This document shows positions 14,728 through 16,233 of a stretch of 16,233 nucleotides of DNA, one piece after another. The position numbers and the translations under genes were made by a program. The notes under the pieces were generated by a model that worked only from the letters and a program-made list of their open reading frames with translations, was not told the DNA's origin and made no database searches. The stretch lies in NCBI GenBank assembly GCA_021797025.1, contig JAKAAK010000044.1, positions 1-16,233 of the forward strand, in the 5' to 3' direction. The stretch's first letter is position 1; each line of letters opens with the position of its first letter. Source of the stretch: Thermoplasmata archaeon (lineage in GTDB: Archaea > Thermoplasmatota > Thermoplasmata > Thermoplasmatales > Thermoplasmataceae).

Positions 14728-15687
14728 ATGGAGAATAGTAAATTACCATATATTAGTGTAATTATTACAGCTTATAATAGAAAGGAGTTTTTATTGAATG
14801 CAATTAAAAGTGCCGTAAATCAAACATTAGATAAAAAAATTTATGAAATAATAGTTATTACAAATTTTGAAGATGAAGATATAGACCGTTTTATTAATGA
14901 AAATAAGATTAAGCATATATTGATGCAGGGAACATTAGGGGAATTTCTATATAAAGGTATCTCAGAAGCGATGGGAGAAATAGTTTCATTTCTAGATGAT
15001 GATGACCTTTTTACAAAAGATAAACTTCAAATTCTGTATGAACAATTTATGGATAATAATATATGCTATTACCATAATAGCCATTTAATCGTAAATGACG
15101 AGTACCATGAATATGATAGTAATATGAGAAAAAGTCCGGTATTTAACATGTCTTCAATTTCAGTAAGGAAATCCATATTAAATTTGGACACTCTTAAAAA
15201 AATTAATATTAACCCAGATGATTTTATGTATTTATCCGCTCTGGATTCAGGTAAGAATATTATTACAGATAATAAAAAATTGACGTATTATATGCGTCAT
15301 AATAGCATCAGCCAAATAGAAACAAAAAACATAGATAAATTCATAGAAATCAGCAATAAGTATTCCCAAATGACCATGGATAGTTTTAAATTGTTTGATG
15401 CACTATTTATTTCTAAGGACGCCAAAAACTATATTAAACAGAGAATTACTGAAGTAGAAATCCGCGAGTATCTCTTTGGCAATAAAACAAAACCTAAAAA
15501 TGCACTCAACATTTTTGAAAAATCAGATACTACATTTTCTTCTAAGCTAAAACACTATCTTGCATACCTTCTGATTAGAATTCATTATAATTTTAGATAT
15601 CTAATAATTAAGGAAATGGCTAATCACAATACACACTTATTTGACAACAATGATTCAGGTGTTCATAGCAATAGAATGCCACGATAA
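14728..15687 (+). CDS. GT2-family glycosyltransferase (GT-A fold)
   Basis: A 319-residue family 2 glycosyltransferase, an inverting enzyme that uses a nucleotide sugar. The nucleotide-binding N-terminus is ISVIITAYNRKEFLLNAIKS at 9-28, followed by the usual SAVNQTL. The metal-binding DXD-type site is EIVSFLDDDDLF at 84-95 (Asp90-93). The region after about 130 is less conserved, as usual for acceptor binding, and the C-terminal third (about 255-319) has a hydrophobic-basic stretch HYLAYLLIRIHYNFRYLII that may be a membrane-associating helix. The gene is very AT-rich (bases 15001-15060 are 23% G+C). It stands alone, 118 bases after the truncated IS element. It probably adds one sugar to a surface glycan; donor and acceptor are unknown. 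Confidence 0.88.
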   Translation: MENSKLPYISVIITAYNRKEFLLNAIKSAVNQTLDKKIYEIIVITNFEDEDIDRFINENKIKHILMQGTLGEFLYKGISEAMGEIVSFLDDDDLFTKDKLQILYEQFMDNNICYYHNSHLIVNDEYHEYDSNMRKSPVFNMSSISVRKSILNLDTLKKININPDDFMYLSALDSGKNIITDNKKLTYYMRHNSISQIETKNIDKFIEISNKYSQMTMDSFKLFDALFISKDAKNYIKQRITEVEIREYLFGNKTKPKNALNIFEKSDTTFSSKLKHYLAYLLIRIHYNFRYLIIKEMANHNTHLFDNNDSGVHSNRMPR

Positions 15688-15809
15688 TAATATTATATAG
15701 TATAAGAGATACTCGCAAAGCATGTAATAAGTTGATTCGTATATCTTCCCTTAACATTGAATATAGCCCACTCTTGAGATATTGTAATATTTTTCCATAT
15801 TCTCAATTA
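15688..15809. other. Intergenic, no gene seen
   Basis: AT-rich spacer after the GT2 gene. No clear terminator stem was found; the run TATAATAATATTATATAG right after the stop is partly palindromic and could help termination. Confidence 0.3.
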
Positions 15810-16233
15810 TAACTATCACGAATTACGTGAAGCAGATCATCAGGAATATATCAGAGGAGGAAAACGAGTAATAGAATCATGACCTAAATTGCAGATAAAT
15901 AAAGCCCATATGCATTGCCATTGAAAGCAGTAATAACACCTGAAAATATAAATGATTCTAATATGTTTAATGATCTTCTGGAATTTTTAATCAAAATTCC
16001 ATTGGCTGGTAATACTTGTCATGGCAACACTATGTAAATCGATGTTATTTTTATGAAATTTCAGATAATCGGATATAAATATTGGAAATTTGTATGATTC
16101 ATAAAGAGTAATGGATGGAAGTATAAAATTAGGAAGTGGAAGACCGTGGGAAGTCATAAACAGAACTTTCACGGGATTCAAAAAAACAGGAATTCTAATC
16201 ATTATGTGTCCTAAGGAATTTTACTACCCATAA
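15810..16233 (+). pseudogene. IS5-like transposase relic, running to the window end
   Basis: Broken frames give ITNYVKQIIRNISEEENE, then after stops KPICIAIES, then (about 15925-16035) LKAVITPENINDSNMFNDLLEFLIKIP, a good match to the segment of IS5-type DDE transposases that precedes the second Asp (the NINDSxM block). After more stops a frame from ATG 16112 reads MDGSIKLGSGRPWEVINR, then TFTGFKKTGIL, to TAA at the last bases, where the WxxER/NRTF-like text resembles the catalytic-Glu block. The first Asp block and a proper second Asp block are unrecognisable. The element differs from the copy at 13804. A 71-codon minus-strand frame here is its shadow. Confidence 0.55.

Noticed and set aside
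15987..16202. 71-codon minus-strand frame near the right edge
   Set aside because: The opposite strand carries transposase-like blocks (NINDSNM and others), so this is its shadow.

Overview
The window looks like a stretch of a Thermoplasmatales-type archaeal chromosome; Ferroplasma or Acidiplasma relatives would fit, but this is inferred from style and not from a marker gene. The pointers are very AT-rich DNA, archaeal TATA boxes (one about 27 nt before a start codon with no Shine-Dalgarno, so probably a leaderless mRNA), surface-glycosylation genes scattered on both strands, and a high load of broken insertion sequences. No rRNA, tRNA, CRISPR array or replication origin was seen.

Layout. 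1-1350: debris of housekeeping-type genes, chiefly a decayed MetE-like (cobalamin-independent methionine synthase) pseudogene with several frameshifts and a nonsense codon. 1350-2270: probably decayed sequence with one uncertain minus-strand ORF. 2270-3145 (-): an intact SAM-dependent methyltransferase-like gene. 3508-4815: a decayed IS3-family element with both ends still visible. 5700-6575 (+): an intact FkbM-type methyltransferase. 6860-9033 (-): a tight two-gene unit, a cysteine-free PAPS-reductase/CysD-like PP-loop protein followed by an alkaline-phosphatase-superfamily ('sulfatase') protein with Thr at the nucleophile position. 9399-10657: an apparently intact IS256-family element with an 8-bp target duplication, sitting inside an older broken coding region. 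10890-12060: remains of three other elements (IS630, an internally deleted IS5/IS4-like copy, and an IS4/ISH3-like C-terminus). 12280-13368 (-): a GT4 glycosyltransferase. 13511-13693: the N-terminal stub of a second IS256-type transposase. 13804-14609: a truncated IS5/IS4-like element, related to the deleted copy near 11.4 kb. 14728-15687 (+): a GT2 glycosyltransferase. 15810-16233: another IS5-like transposase relic running to the window edge.

How it fits together. The six intact non-transposon genes (two methyltransferases, a PP-loop ATPase, an alkaline-phosphatase-fold enzyme, GT4 and GT2) all suit building and decorating cell-surface glycans or glycolipids. They lie in one- or two-gene units in mixed orientation, separated by transposon remains, which reads as a variable surface-glycan island assembled and eroded by insertion sequences. 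The PP-loop/phosphatase-fold pair is the most interesting functional unit: it suggests sulfur- or phosphate-containing glycan modification, but the chemistry is inference.
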